Part shown: positions 45,595-54,022 of the stretch, one piece after another
Position numbering within the stretch: the stretch's first letter is position 1
Layout: each line of letters begins with the position of its first letter
Assembly: GCA_037447655.1 (NCBI GenBank)
Contig: JBBHKE010002632.1
Coordinates: 496,477 to 560,476, forward strand
Direction of reading: 5' to 3'
Source: Zygnema cylindricum
Taxonomy: Eukaryota > Streptophyta > Zygnematophyceae > Zygnematales > Zygnemataceae
DNA length: 64,000 nt
The notes under the pieces: generated by a model
What the model saw: only the letters and a program-made list of their open reading frames with translations
The model's database searches: none
What the model was told of the DNA's origin: nothing
Position numbers and translations under genes: made by a program

Positions 45595-46787
45595 GTTGTT
45601 CTAAAACCATCGGTGCAGGTGGAGGAGCGGCAGTAGTAGTAGAAGTAGACATGATACACTCTCAGAAGCTATCAAGAATCCTACCAAACAGCTGTTCTTA
45701 AGTGATCACCAATTCTTATACAAGCATCCAAATCTCACAAAACTCTATCAGAATATAGAGTAACATAAACACTGACAACTCCCAAAGTTTCAGCACAATT
45801 GACCCAACAACACTCAAGATATAATACTCAGAAGTTTCCCAAAACTGTCTGCAGTTTTACTACTTGGAAGTCTGGATACATAAAAATGTTCTAAGTCCTA
45901 AGTCTTATACTTTCGGTGTTCTACCGCTGATAACAGTGTACCTGAGAGGTACGTCCAGAATCAACCCACCTACTGAGATCTACGTGTTCTTGATCGTGCC
46001 AACCCAATCTATCATTGTACAGTCAATATTACTCAGAATCTATATTAAGTTATTGTACAAATACTTGTCGGCTAAGTCACTTGTGATACTCTTATGAATC
46101 TCGTCCGTTGACTAGATTCATATTAATCGCAGCTGCGTTGTCCCGTACCGGATCACATTTATATCACCCGCGGCTGCGGTGTCCTACACTTAATCATATC
46201 CAAGATAGTAGCAGCTGCGTTGTCTGTACGGATGTTATCCAAAGTGACCGCAGCTGCGTTTGTCCTGTCAGTATCGCAGCTTCGCTGCTGCGCTGCTCTG
46301 CTGCTGCGCAGCTCTGCTGTATAGCAGCTGCGTTGCTCTTCCGTATAGCAGCTGCGCTGCTGTCTGTATAGTTGCTGCGCTGCTCTGAGACTGAGAGCTT
46401 TCTAAAAGACAACACTCCCCTAAAGCTTTAGACTCAGTATACCAGCGCAGCTGCGGTGAAAAAACTAGCGCAGTATCGCAGCATAGCAATATAGCAGTGC
46501 AGCAATTCAACTATTCACTTAATCCCACTGTTTCCCTACAATACTTCAGCTTAGGAGCAGGAAGACATTTGGGAAACTCTGGAGCTTATATCTTCTAGAT
46601 GCCTTGGTGGATTTGGCTGTAACTTTGAGAGTTTACAGTGTATATGATATACTGTATATTGGTGCAGTTTGAGATTATTTTGGTTATTGTGCAGTAATCT
46701 GTGTCGTCTGAAACACAGCTGTTTTTGAGGTAGTCTGTGGGTGTTTCCGTGAGTAATCGATGGCTGAAATAGGCTATGGACAACAAT
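45595..46787 (-). mobile_element. Copia-type LTR and gag start fused into the gypsy composite
   Basis: Foreign sequence between gypsy copies A and B. On the minus strand it ends with an ATG (45652) followed by M-S-T-S-T-T-T-A-A-P-P-P-A-P, a typical copia gag start. About 1.1 kb of LTR-like DNA precedes it. The gag start runs straight into the methyltransferase of copy B, out of frame. No target duplication is seen, so recombination or template switching is likelier than insertion. Confidence 0.5.
46100..46510. repeat. Cluster of GCAGCTGCG palindromes
   Basis: GCAGCTGCG and one-base variants recur at least eight times (e.g. 46131, 46210, 46250, 46324, 46350). They are interspersed with TGTCC(G/T)TA and TATA words. 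The motif is self-complementary (CAGCTG core). Confidence 0.75.
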
Positions 46788-47709
46788 CTCCGGAAGAACA
46801 ACCGCCTAAGCCGAAGCAGCCCCTGGTAGGATGGGATGTCGGCCAAAGAGAATTAAGTAAGGGCTATACGAGTGGAGAGATGCCTCCCTGCTGAACCTGT
46901 ACCCCATAGCAATCCAAGGCACCCGTGTGTCCCACTCCCCCAAATCCTCCTCAACCGCATATTTCCGTAGTGACCGCTTCACAGTTTGTACGCACCTCTC
47001 CTCCAAGCCTTCGGCTTGGAGGTGGTCTCGGCAGGTTAACCTGTGGTCAATGAGGCACTTCTCCAGAAGGTTAGAAAATTCTCCGGCAAACTCGGACCCT
47101 TGATCTGTCAGATATTCGGCCGGTGCTCCAATTAAGACAACACTCTCTACAAGAATGCGTCCGCGATTGCTTTGGACTCCTTTCCGGGAAGAACCACCAA
47201 TTCAATCCACTTAGAGAAGTGTTCAATCATGACCAGAACAAAACGGTTCCCCCTCCGGCTAGTGGGAAGTGGTCCTAGCAGATCTAGTGACCATCTGTAA
47301 AACATCCCCCGGATGGGAAGGGAGTGAAGCTCAGTTCCACCCTTTTTGTCAAAAGCTGCTTTTACCCGGTCACAGGAAGTGCACGTTTGCACCACACGAT
47401 TGACCTAGGCCCGCAACCCATGCCACCAATACGACCCTGTGACTAGCGAGGTAGTTCGTTTCTGTGCGAAGTGCCCGCATTAATGGTGAAGCCGAACAAT
47501 GAGCGTTTCCTGATCTGCTGGAGGAAGAACCACTTTCCTCGTCCCATCGGCCCATTTTCGGAGAAGGATGCCTCGGTCCCATTCATAAGCCGCCATTCGG
47601 TTCTCAACACGGGACAATTGACTTCCGGCAAGGTGGGATAGAGGAGAGCCTTTCTAGATAGATTGGAGGGAATTGCTGTCATTCCATATATCTTTCCGGC
47701 CGGCTCCAA
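46788..47709 (-). pseudogene. Gypsy integrase fragment (copy A)
   Basis: Close homologue of 42236-43000. Zinc-binding C-x2-C is present as C-T-S-C. The first catalytic block W-S-L-D-L-L-G-P-L-P is present. The frame breaks near 47130, where the second D block is damaged. The E block (E-E-R-C-V-Q-T-V-K-R-S-L-R) is in the frame at 47006-46806. The sequence ends at 46788 against the copia LTR, so the GPY/F and PHD modules are absent from this copy. Confidence 0.75.
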
Positions 47710-48087
47710 TGGGGGCCTGCCCCTCTACATCTGCAGCAAAAGTTGACAGTTCTCCTTCGGCCCGAGGCAGCCAAATAAAAGCAGAGGAAGCCTGGATAAG
47801 TCCCAGGCTGAGCTCAAGGTCTTCGTCATGTCGCGCCCTAGTAGAGTCTCTGGTGGAAGGGTCCGGATTCCTGCTGAGTCCGTCGGCATTCCCATGAATC
47901 TCCCCGGCTCTATGGATGATGCTGAAATCATATTCGTGCAAGATGAGAACCCATCTGGCCAGCTTTCCAGTCAACTTACTGTTCTCCATGATCCATTTGA
48001 GGGGCTGGTGATCTGTAATAAGGGTGAAGTGTACTCCATAGAGGAAAGGCCGGAAGTGCTAGATGGCACAAACCGCAACGAGTAATT
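47654..48087 (-). pseudogene. Gypsy RNase H, downstream half (copy A)
   Basis: Continues RNase H after the TRIM: L-I-T-D-H-Q-P-L, then W-V-L-I-L-H-E-Y-D-F-S-I-I-H-R-A and H-G-N-A-D-G-L-S-R. It is cut from its upstream half by the TRIM element at 48088-48602. Confidence 0.75.
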
Positions 48088-48316
48088 TGTTGGATTGGCA
48101 CGTGAAGCCGGTTCAATACGGGGTAGAATATGGAAATATCCATACTCGAGCCGCTTGTAATAAATGGGTATGGACCCTCCAGTCTCAACATCGAGCTGGT
48201 GGCACAGTGGTAGTGCGTTCGCAGCTGAAGTGAAAGGTCCCAGGTTCGAACCCTGGCCGGCTCAATTTTCCCAAGGGTGGGACATGCCGAATCCCGGATT
48301 TATAGGAAATCTAACA
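48088..48316 (+). repeat. TRIM LTR 1
   Basis: 229 bp, TG...CA ends. Differs from LTR 2 at a handful of positions (e.g. GTTCGCAGC here, GTTCTCAGC there). Confidence 0.95.
48193..48263 (+). tRNA. tRNA-like cloverleaf in TRIM LTR 1
   Basis: 71 nt fold completely by hand. Acceptor GAGCTGG/CCGGCTC (7 bp, one G-T). D arm GCAC-AGTGGTA-GTGC. Anticodon arm TTCGC-AGCTGAA-GTGAA (one G-T). Five-nt variable loop. T arm CCAGG-TTCGAAC-CCTGG. A box TGGCACAGTGG (48200-48210), B box GGTTCGAACCC (48243-48253), T4 terminator at 48266-48269. By position the anticodon would be CTG (Gln), but position 33 is G, not T, so it is probably not a working tRNA. More likely a tRNA-derived Pol III unit. Confidence 0.75.
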
Positions 48317-48373
48317 TGGTATCGGAGCCAGCGTGATTGCGGATGGTTTGACCGGCTTTCCCGTGAGGGGGGG

Positions 48374-48602
48374 TGTTGGATTGGCACGTGAAGCCGGTTC
48401 AATACGGGGTAGAATATGGAAATATCCATACTCGAGCCGCCCGTAATAAATGGGTACGGACCCTCCATTCTCAACATCGAGCTGGTGGCACAGTGGTAGT
48501 GCGTTCTCAGCTGAAGTGAAAGGTCCCAGGTTCGAACCCTGGCCGGCTCAATTTTCCCAAGTGTGGGACATGCCGAATCCCGGATTTCTAGGAAATCTAA
48601 CA
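48374..48602 (+). repeat. TRIM LTR 2
   Basis: 229 bp, same ends as LTR 1. High similarity to LTR 1 implies a fairly young insertion. Confidence 0.95.
48479..48549 (+). tRNA. tRNA-like cloverleaf in TRIM LTR 2
   Basis: Same 71-nt fold as in LTR 1, with one mismatch in the anticodon stem (TTCTC against GTGAA). A and B boxes are intact and a T4 run follows. Confidence 0.75.
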
Positions 48603-48607
48603 TAATT

Positions 48608-48857
48608 CCCCATGGTAACTGCTGTGATTCCCCTCGGCTCTGTTATTACTCCGGCTTGCGTAGGCAACTACATACTTAGACCCTGCGTCGTCCAATTGAG
48701 CCAAAACTGCTCCCAATCCGAACCTGCTCCAATCTGTATAAAGGAAAAAAGGCCGCTGGTGATCGGGCATCCAGAGCACAGGATGCTGTTTGAGGGAATC
48801 CTTCAGGAATTGGAACGCTATCTGCTGTTCTTCCTTCCAATGCCACTCCTGGTCGTT
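48608..48857 (-). pseudogene. Gypsy RNase H, upstream half (copy A)
   Basis: Contains F-F-L-Y-T-D-W-S-R-F-G-L-G-A-V-L-A-Q-L-D and the Y-H-G-E block before the TRIM insertion. A TGA replaces the Q codon at the RT border (48860-48858). Confidence 0.75.
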
Positions 48858-49730
48858 TCACAACAATTGGTTCAATGGTTGAGCGTGGCTACTAAATTCA
48901 GGAATAAACCGCCGGTAATAGATGGCAAGGCCTAGGAAAGTACGAAGAGCAAAAATGTCCTCCGGGGGTGGAAGAGCGTCTTGGGCTGCCACCTTAACCA
49001 TGTGAGGACCCACTGTCCCGGGAGTCACCTCATGACCCAGATAAATAATTTTATGCACCCCAAAGATGCCCTTCTCTGGGTGACACTTCAAGCCCGCTGC
49101 TTGGAGTGCCCGGAGAACGATCTGTATGTGCTCCAAGTGTTCTTCAAAAGTCTTGGAGAAAATGATAACATCGTCGATATAACACCGTGCGAAATCAATT
49201 CCCCGGAGAGCCTCGTCCATGGCCCGTTGGAATTTGGCAGGTGCATTCTTGAGGCCAAAGGGCATGTACAACCATTCATATAGCCTGGATCTGGCCCAAA
49301 AAGCAGTCCTCTCTCGGTGTTTCGGCTCCATTGCAATCTGGTGGAATCCATTTTTCATATCCAAAGTAGAGTAAATGGTAGCATTAGCAAGAGAGTCGAA
49401 AATCTCTTCCGGGGTAGGCATAGGATAACGGTCGGAGACAGTCGCCGCGTTGAGCATCCGATAGTCCCCACACATCCGAAAATCTACAGTTTTCCCGGAG
49501 GAGTCTTTCTTTGGCGGGAGCACGGTGTGTGAGGCAAACCCATGTAGTCCTGTACTCTCCTGAACCAGCCCAGCTTCCACCAAAGTCTGCACCTTTGAAG
49601 TGATGAACTCCTTCTCCTTGAAACTGAGAGGGTATTGTTTCTGCCAAAAAGTAGCCGTCTCGTCGATCAGGTTAATCCGAAAAGAAGTTCCCTTATAGAT
49701 CCCGACATCTGTGTCAGACCAGGCAAACAC
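48858..49730 (-). CDS. Gypsy reverse transcriptase (copy A), open frame
   Basis: 290-codon open frame. RT blocks in order: D-F-R-M-C-G-D-Y-R-M-L-N-A-A-T-V-S, Y-S-T-L-D-M-K-N-G-F-H-Q-I-A-M, L-Y-M-P-F-G-L-K-N-A-P-A-K-F-Q, catalytic C-Y-I-D-D-V-I-I-F-S (near 49180), Y-L-G-H-E-V-T-P-G, F-L-G-L-A-I-Y-Y-R-R-F-I. The Y-x-D-D box and Y-Y-R-R-F-I are typical gypsy. The frame is preceded by TAG (49734-49732), shared with copy B, and ends at a TGA not found in copy B. It copies element RNA into DNA. Confidence 0.9.
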   Translation of the reverse strand: MFAWSDTDVGIYKGTSFRINLIDETATFWQKQYPLSFKEKEFITSKVQTLVEAGLVQESTGLHGFASHTVLPPKKDSSGKTVDFRMCGDYRMLNAATVSDRYPMPTPEEIFDSLANATIYSTLDMKNGFHQIAMEPKHRERTAFWARSRLYEWLYMPFGLKNAPAKFQRAMDEALRGIDFARCYIDDVIIFSKTFEEHLEHIQIVLRALQAAGLKCHPEKGIFGVHKIIYLGHEVTPGTVGPHMVKVAAQDALPPPEDIFALRTFLGLAIYYRRFIPEFSSHAQPLNQLL

Positions 49731-49769
49731 CTACCAGTTCTCTTCTAACAGGTTGGAGAGCCGAGCCTT

Positions 49770-51293
49770 CTACTGTGGGTCTAGCTGTTCACCTAGAGTC
49801 CATTCCATCTTCCCGGGTTCCACTGCTGCGAATGCTTTCGGTGGTCTCCCGAAGAGAGAGATGTGGAAGTTCAGCTCTACCAGTGGGTTTGTCCTTTGTT
49901 CGGTTGTTAAAACGCTGCTGCTGACATTATCCTCTAGGCTGTCATGTTCTGAGACTCCGTTCCCCCCCAGTAAGGAAACTCCTGGGTCCAGTGTGCCATT
50001 GCTCCCCCGAAGTGAGGAAGTTTGTGGGAATTTGGTGAATGTGAATTTTTCCCTCCTTTTCAATTTTTCCCTCCTTGTCTCTCTCCCCCCCTCAAGCTTT
50101 AGAGTTGCTTGCATGGCCAACAACTGTGGAGCTTGAAGGTATGTTGTCCGTGATTGTGGAGACTGAAGGCTTGAGAATGCAAGAGAATGTTGCAGCACCC
50201 AGGAAATTGCATTTAAATCCATACTTTGTCCGATTAAACTGCACCTTTTTGAGGCCGATACCCCTGGCGCAGCTGTGGTTCCCTGTGGAAATCCCATTGC
50301 TTGTTCCCGTTCTGCAATATTCGGCGCTGTCCACGTGGTGGTGGTACTGTCAAAGATCATTCCTGGTGCGCCTTTCCGGTAAGCGTGGCTGTTAGGAAAA
50401 GATACCAGAGTTGGTAGGGCCCTCCGTGGATATCCGGGCTTATTACAACAGAAGAAGGGTGCTTTGTCGGCTGTGGTCACCGGTGTGGCCATTCGCCCCG
50501 GTCCGAGGATCTGTTGGACTGTGATGTTGGGATCCGGAACCTGTTGTCTCAACAGCTGTTGGAGGATTGGAAGAGGAACCAAGTTGGTCCAATATGCCCG
50601 AACTCTGTGGGCTCTGGATCCTATCTGAGCTGCATCAAAAACTATTGGAGTTCCTAGAACCTTGGTCACTTGGTTCCAGCTGTTGACTACCTGTTTTCTC
50701 TTATCATCTGTGGGGTGAACGTTCTCCAAGACGTACCCCACTGGTGTGTCCTGGCGTTCCTGTAACCCTGTTATTAGTCTGGTCATTTGAAAGAAAGTTC
50801 TGCTACGGACGTCTTGGTGTCCTCGGCCCTGTCCTGCTAACGAATACCCCTGGCATGGCCATCCCGCGACCACCAGGTCTACCCTTCCGAGCTTTTCCAA
50901 ATGGGAATCCGTGATATTGTCCACATTCTGGGGAAGCGTGCGATGAGAGTTAGACATGGCGGACACCGGGAGTTGCTGTGGGTAAAGTTGGTGCAGCTGT
51001 TGCAGGCGGTACTCACTGACTGCACGGGCGTCCGGGTCAATCTCGACTGCCGAGTAAGTTTCTACTTGGTATCCAGCTTTCAGGACGGCTTCCAGATCGG
51101 AACTAATGCCAGAAAATAGGGATAGAATCCTAAGTCCTGAAAGCGGGATTTGTAGTGACACCACTTGTCGATTGAAGTCTTTCCCTTTGTTAGGAATTGT
51201 TGGAAGTTCCGACCGGGGGACTTTTGCTGCTCCGGGTGATATTGCAGCCAAGCTCCTGTCCACTTCCCGCCGAAGTGTGGCCATCTGTACCAA
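49770..51293 (-). CDS. Cytosine-5 DNA methyltransferase encoded by the gypsy element (copy A)
   Basis: 507-codon uninterrupted frame between protease and RT. Motif I: L-S-L-F-S-G-I-S-S-D-L-E-A-V-L-K-A-G. Motif II: A-V-E-I-D-P-D-A. A motif III-like N-V-D-N-I-T leads to motif IV: D-L-V-V-A-G-W-P-C-Q-G-Y-S-L-A-G with the catalytic Cys. Motif VI: Y-V-L-E-N-V-H-P. Motif VIII: Q-I-G-S-R-A-H-R-V-R-A-Y-W-T-N. Last motifs: A-M-G-F-P-Q-G and L-I-G-Q-S-M-D-L-N-A-I-S-W-V-L. Motif order is unpermuted (unlike plant DRM) and the sequence flavour is DNMT3-like. About 130 extra residues after the domain lead in frame to the RT linker, interrupted by CAG-to-TAG at 49769. All catalytic motifs are intact. The likely role is methylating DNA in the nucleus, perhaps the element's own copies. 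Confidence 0.93.
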   Translation of the reverse strand: MVQMATLRREVDRSLAAISPGAAKVPRSELPTIPNKGKDFNRQVVSLQIPLSGLRILSLFSGISSDLEAVLKAGYQVETYSAVEIDPDARAVSEYRLQQLHQLYPQQLPVSAMSNSHRTLPQNVDNITDSHLEKLGRVDLVVAGWPCQGYSLAGQGRGHQDVRSRTFFQMTRLITGLQERQDTPVGYVLENVHPTDDKRKQVVNSWNQVTKVLGTPIVFDAAQIGSRAHRVRAYWTNLVPLPILQQLLRQQVPDPNITVQQILGPGRMATPVTTADKAPFFCCNKPGYPRRALPTLVSFPNSHAYRKGAPGMIFDSTTTTWTAPNIAEREQAMGFPQGTTAAPGVSASKRCSLIGQSMDLNAISWVLQHSLAFSSLQSPQSRTTYLQAPQLLAMQATLKLEGGRETRREKLKRREKFTFTKFPQTSSLRGSNGTLDPGVSLLGGNGVSEHDSLEDNVSSSVLTTEQRTNPLVELNFHISLFGRPPKAFAAVEPGKMEWTLGEQLDPQ

Positions 51294-51360
51294 TCGGTTC
51301 TGATACTCCCTTTCCCACCGCTTGGAAATAGGGAATTGCTAGATAGAATCAGCGATATAG

Positions 51361-52854
51361 TTAGAGTAATTGAACAGCTCCGAGGGGGTTGAGGCAGAGT
51401 AGACGCGATAGCATCCAGACAACCAAAACAGTCGTTTTTCCCCGGTTCCACAAATCCAAGGGGACCACCACTTTTGTTCCTTCTAGATCCTCAAGGTCTG
51501 AGACTGTAACTTGTTCATTCCATACGCTCAACTCCATGTTCAACCTTGTCCACGTAGCCATACCAAGCAAAATTTCAAATTGCTTACCTTCCACCACTAG
51601 GAAGGGAAGTCGAATCTGCACGTGCTTGCCTGCGTCGTCAGCAAATTCAATTTCCATGGCTTTTATGATCCCATATACTCGTTGGCTGCCACTGCTGACT
51701 GTGCTCAAGCATATGTCACTTAGACTGATTTTTGGCCGCAGTTCCTCGGGCATTTGTTGTAACGCTGATGTAGCTATTAAGTTTTGAAGAGCTCCGGTAT
51801 CCACCACTGCATCCTGGTACCCTCTATATCCATTAAGTTTAATATTTCCCGTCCTGTTGAGAATAAGAGCCACCGAAAGGGCCTTATGATCCCTATCTGC
51901 CATAGAGGTTTTTGGTTTTGCCAACATGAAGATTGTCTTGGGCGGTTTTGCCAACGCGACCTTTTTCCTCCTAGTGTGAATTTCTTCCCCTAATGCCTGA
52001 ATAAGGGTTTCTTCGGGCAGTTTGTGGGAGGAAGCCAGCGTTTTGACATGCGTCAAGACGTAGGGCATTAAGTGTCGTACTAGCATGACTGCCGGTTTGG
52101 AGGAAGGAGGGAGAGCTTTGGGCGATGAAATGGGTGAGTCCTCGTCTTCCGATTTCTCCTGTTTCCCCCCCCCTTCTTCCTCACTTTCTGCGTCAGAATT
52201 CCCCGTAGGAGGTGTAATTGGCGGATCTGTGGACGGTCTCTCTGCCATGTATCTGTCGAACCACTCTTGATCTGTTTCAGTGGTTGAAGTATTTTCTTTC
52301 GGCTGTGTCTTCTTGTAATCTTCAAAACCGGGAGGAAGTTTCTTCGGAGCTGGAGGAGGCGGGTTAGTCGGCTTGAGTCCCAGTCCAATGTCACTGTTTA
52401 GAAGGACTGCTCGTGGGGTAAAGGATAGGGGGCCGGTGGCTTTGCGACTGTGGTCCTTTTGTTCCATCGGTTGTTTATCTTTTCTTTGGGAGGACGTTGT
52501 AGAGCGCAGTTGCCTGCGACTGTCCCCTACACCAACGTTCCATGCTCCGGACAGAAATGTTCGAGCATGATGAACCTTTGGAGGCTCCATATCCCAACCC
52601 ATCAGGTCATCATCATCCCCACCCTCCGTGGTCTGCTGCTCCAGCTCCGCTAGCTTTAGTAGCAGTTCTTGTTTTTGTTTCTGAAGTTTCTGAGCCGGCG
52701 TAAGAGGTGGAGGAGTGCGGGCAGTGGATCTCAATCGGAGAGCTGCCAGTTCTGTTGACAAAGCGACCAACTCAGTGCTCTGTTGCTGAATGATTCGTTC
52801 TCGTGTCAGTTTGCTGGGGCCCGCTTCATTTGGAGATCGGCAACAGGGATACAA
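51361..52854 (-). CDS. Gypsy gag-tail/aspartic protease polyprotein segment (copy A)
   Basis: 497-codon open frame. The first 300 residues are a charged, Pro/Ser/Glu-rich spacer with a Gln/Leu-rich helix (K-Q-K-Q-E-L-L-L-K-L-A-E-L-E-Q). The protease follows, with active site Q-D-A-V-V-D-T-G-A-L-Q-N-L-I, then I-K-A-M-E-I-E-F, F-L-V-V-E-G-K and the closing I-L-L-G-M-A-T-W. It would cleave the element polyprotein. It ends at TAA 51363-51361, 68 bp before the methyltransferase ATG, in a different frame. A TAG (51341-51339) also lies just upstream of the methyltransferase in its own frame. Confidence 0.85.
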   Translation of the reverse strand: MYPCCRSPNEAGPSKLTRERIIQQQSTELVALSTELAALRLRSTARTPPPLTPAQKLQKQKQELLLKLAELEQQTTEGGDDDDLMGWDMEPPKVHHARTFLSGAWNVGVGDSRRQLRSTTSSQRKDKQPMEQKDHSRKATGPLSFTPRAVLLNSDIGLGLKPTNPPPPAPKKLPPGFEDYKKTQPKENTSTTETDQEWFDRYMAERPSTDPPITPPTGNSDAESEEEGGGKQEKSEDEDSPISSPKALPPSSKPAVMLVRHLMPYVLTHVKTLASSHKLPEETLIQALGEEIHTRRKKVALAKPPKTIFMLAKPKTSMADRDHKALSVALILNRTGNIKLNGYRGYQDAVVDTGALQNLIATSALQQMPEELRPKISLSDICLSTVSSGSQRVYGIIKAMEIEFADDAGKHVQIRLPFLVVEGKQFEILLGMATWTRLNMELSVWNEQVTVSDLEDLEGTKVVVPLDLWNRGKTTVLVVWMLSRLLCLNPLGAVQLL

Positions 52855-53039
52855 AAGTTTCAGTGGCAGAGGATTAACGGCAGTTTCCCCCTTCGCCTAT
52901 AAACAATGCATAGTGCATCATCTCCTTTGGAACCCCATTCTTCCGAAAGCATTGCCCTTCTTTCTGGCCCATGAACCCACAAGCTTCACATTTTGACCCT
53001 TCAGTGGTATATTTCCCCCTTAGCTTATTAGAGATTTGA

Positions 53040-53890
53040 GCGTCATCGAATTTCGGAATTCAAATTTGCCACAACTTTTGAGACATTTTGGCGGTTTCAG
53101 AGCGTGGAGTAGGTTTCATAGGTTTCCTTAGTGACCAGGGTTCGATCTCCTCCTCCGCCTCCTTGCTTGCGTTCTTGCTGTTTCCTTGTTCTCTCTACAC
53201 GCTCCCTTTCAAACTCCTTCTGCTTGATGGCGAGTTCTAGTTTGAGCTTTTTGGGGCACCTCTTCCATCCGTGACCTGGCTGGTTATAGTTCAGGCAGTT
53301 GTAAAGAAAAACTTTTTCATCTCCCCCCATTGCAGGTTCTGGTCGGGCATCCGCTTCCTGTTTCCCCTTAAACTTCCGCAAAGCTTGCAGTTCTGTCTTT
53401 TGTCGTGGCTGAGCGCTATTTCCCCGGCGAAACCTGCAAAGTTTGATCTGGATTTCCTGGTAACAGCCTTTTCTCGTGCTTCGCTATTAACAAAATGATC
53501 ATACAATTTCATAGCAGCCAATGAAATTTCTTGAGCCGTGGGATTCCGATCGTGTATAGCTTCACTGGCACTCCAATTTTCCAGAGCTGCCTGTCCTGTT
53601 GGCGCGAAGGAATTTCGAAAAGCAACATAATATTTGGTGGCCATAGCCGGTGTATCGATGGTGGACTGTTTGGTCTTTTGGCAGATGCTGGAGAGGCGGT
53701 TGAACAGCGTCTAGGGAGTTTCATTCTTCAAACAGCGAAAGTTTGTGAACTCCTTGATGGCAGTTTCGTTCCTTTCTCTGTAAAGGAGTCTCCAAGCGTC
53801 CAGAGAAGTGGTACAGGGATTAGGATTGGCAACCATCCGGGTGGCTGCTTCGGCTGCCTGTACCGTCTCCAGGTGGTTGACATATGCCCT
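53040..53890 (-). pseudogene. Gypsy capsid C-terminus and zinc knuckle (copy A gag)
   Basis: Readable in pieces: A-Y-V-N-H-L-E-T-V-Q-A-A-E-A near 53880, T-L-F-N-R-L-S-S-I-C-Q-K-T-K, A-M-A-T-K-Y-Y-V-A-F-R-N-S-F (53650), then Y-D-H-F-V-N-S-E-A. A knuckle-like C-L-N-Y-N-Q-P-G-H-G-W-K-R-C (near 53305) has Tyr where C-x2-C-x4-H-x4-C requires the second Cys. A basic K/R/E tail follows. A stop at about 53711 and a frameshift break the frame. Gag would package the RNA. Confidence 0.65.
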
Positions 53891-53902
53891 GTGTAGAAAT
53901 TA

Positions 53903-54017
53903 ATGGTTTTAAGTATTTTCTAGATCTGAATAGAAAGAAAGAAGTCGAGGCAGTCTATCTCTAACTTCTCTCTCCAACTCTCAAACTTGTCGCAGTCACT
54001 GAGAATTTGGAGAGGAA
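53903..54017 (-). repeat. Gag segment, direct repeat copy 1
   Basis: About 115 bp nearly identical to 56180-56296. Both encode L-S-D-C-D-K-F-E-S-W-R-E-K-L-E-I-D-C-L-D-F. This copy is in the expected place, just upstream of the capsid C-terminal block. Confidence 0.8.
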
Positions 54018-54022
54018 GCTAG

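Larger units (their letters stand above)
48088..48602 (+). mobile_element. Complete TRIM element with tRNA-like sequences in both LTRs
   Basis: LTRs 48088-48316 and 48374-48602 (229 bp each, TGTTGG...CTAACA) flank a 57-bp internal region. Directly after LTR 1 comes TGGTATCGGAGCC (48317-48329), complementary to the 3' end of initiator tRNA-Met (primer site). GTGAGGGGGGG (48363-48373) precedes LTR 2 as the polypurine tract. TAATT flanks the element (48083-48087, 48603-48607). The empty site is preserved at 43542-43546 in gypsy copy B. It has no coding capacity. One of the smallest layouts a terminal-repeat retrotransposon in miniature could have; mobilised in trans. Confidence 0.95.

Noticed and set aside
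49711-50136. Plus-strand frames over the methyltransferase gene
   Set aside because: Shadow frames of the coding minus strand, present in both copies only because the DNA is homologous.
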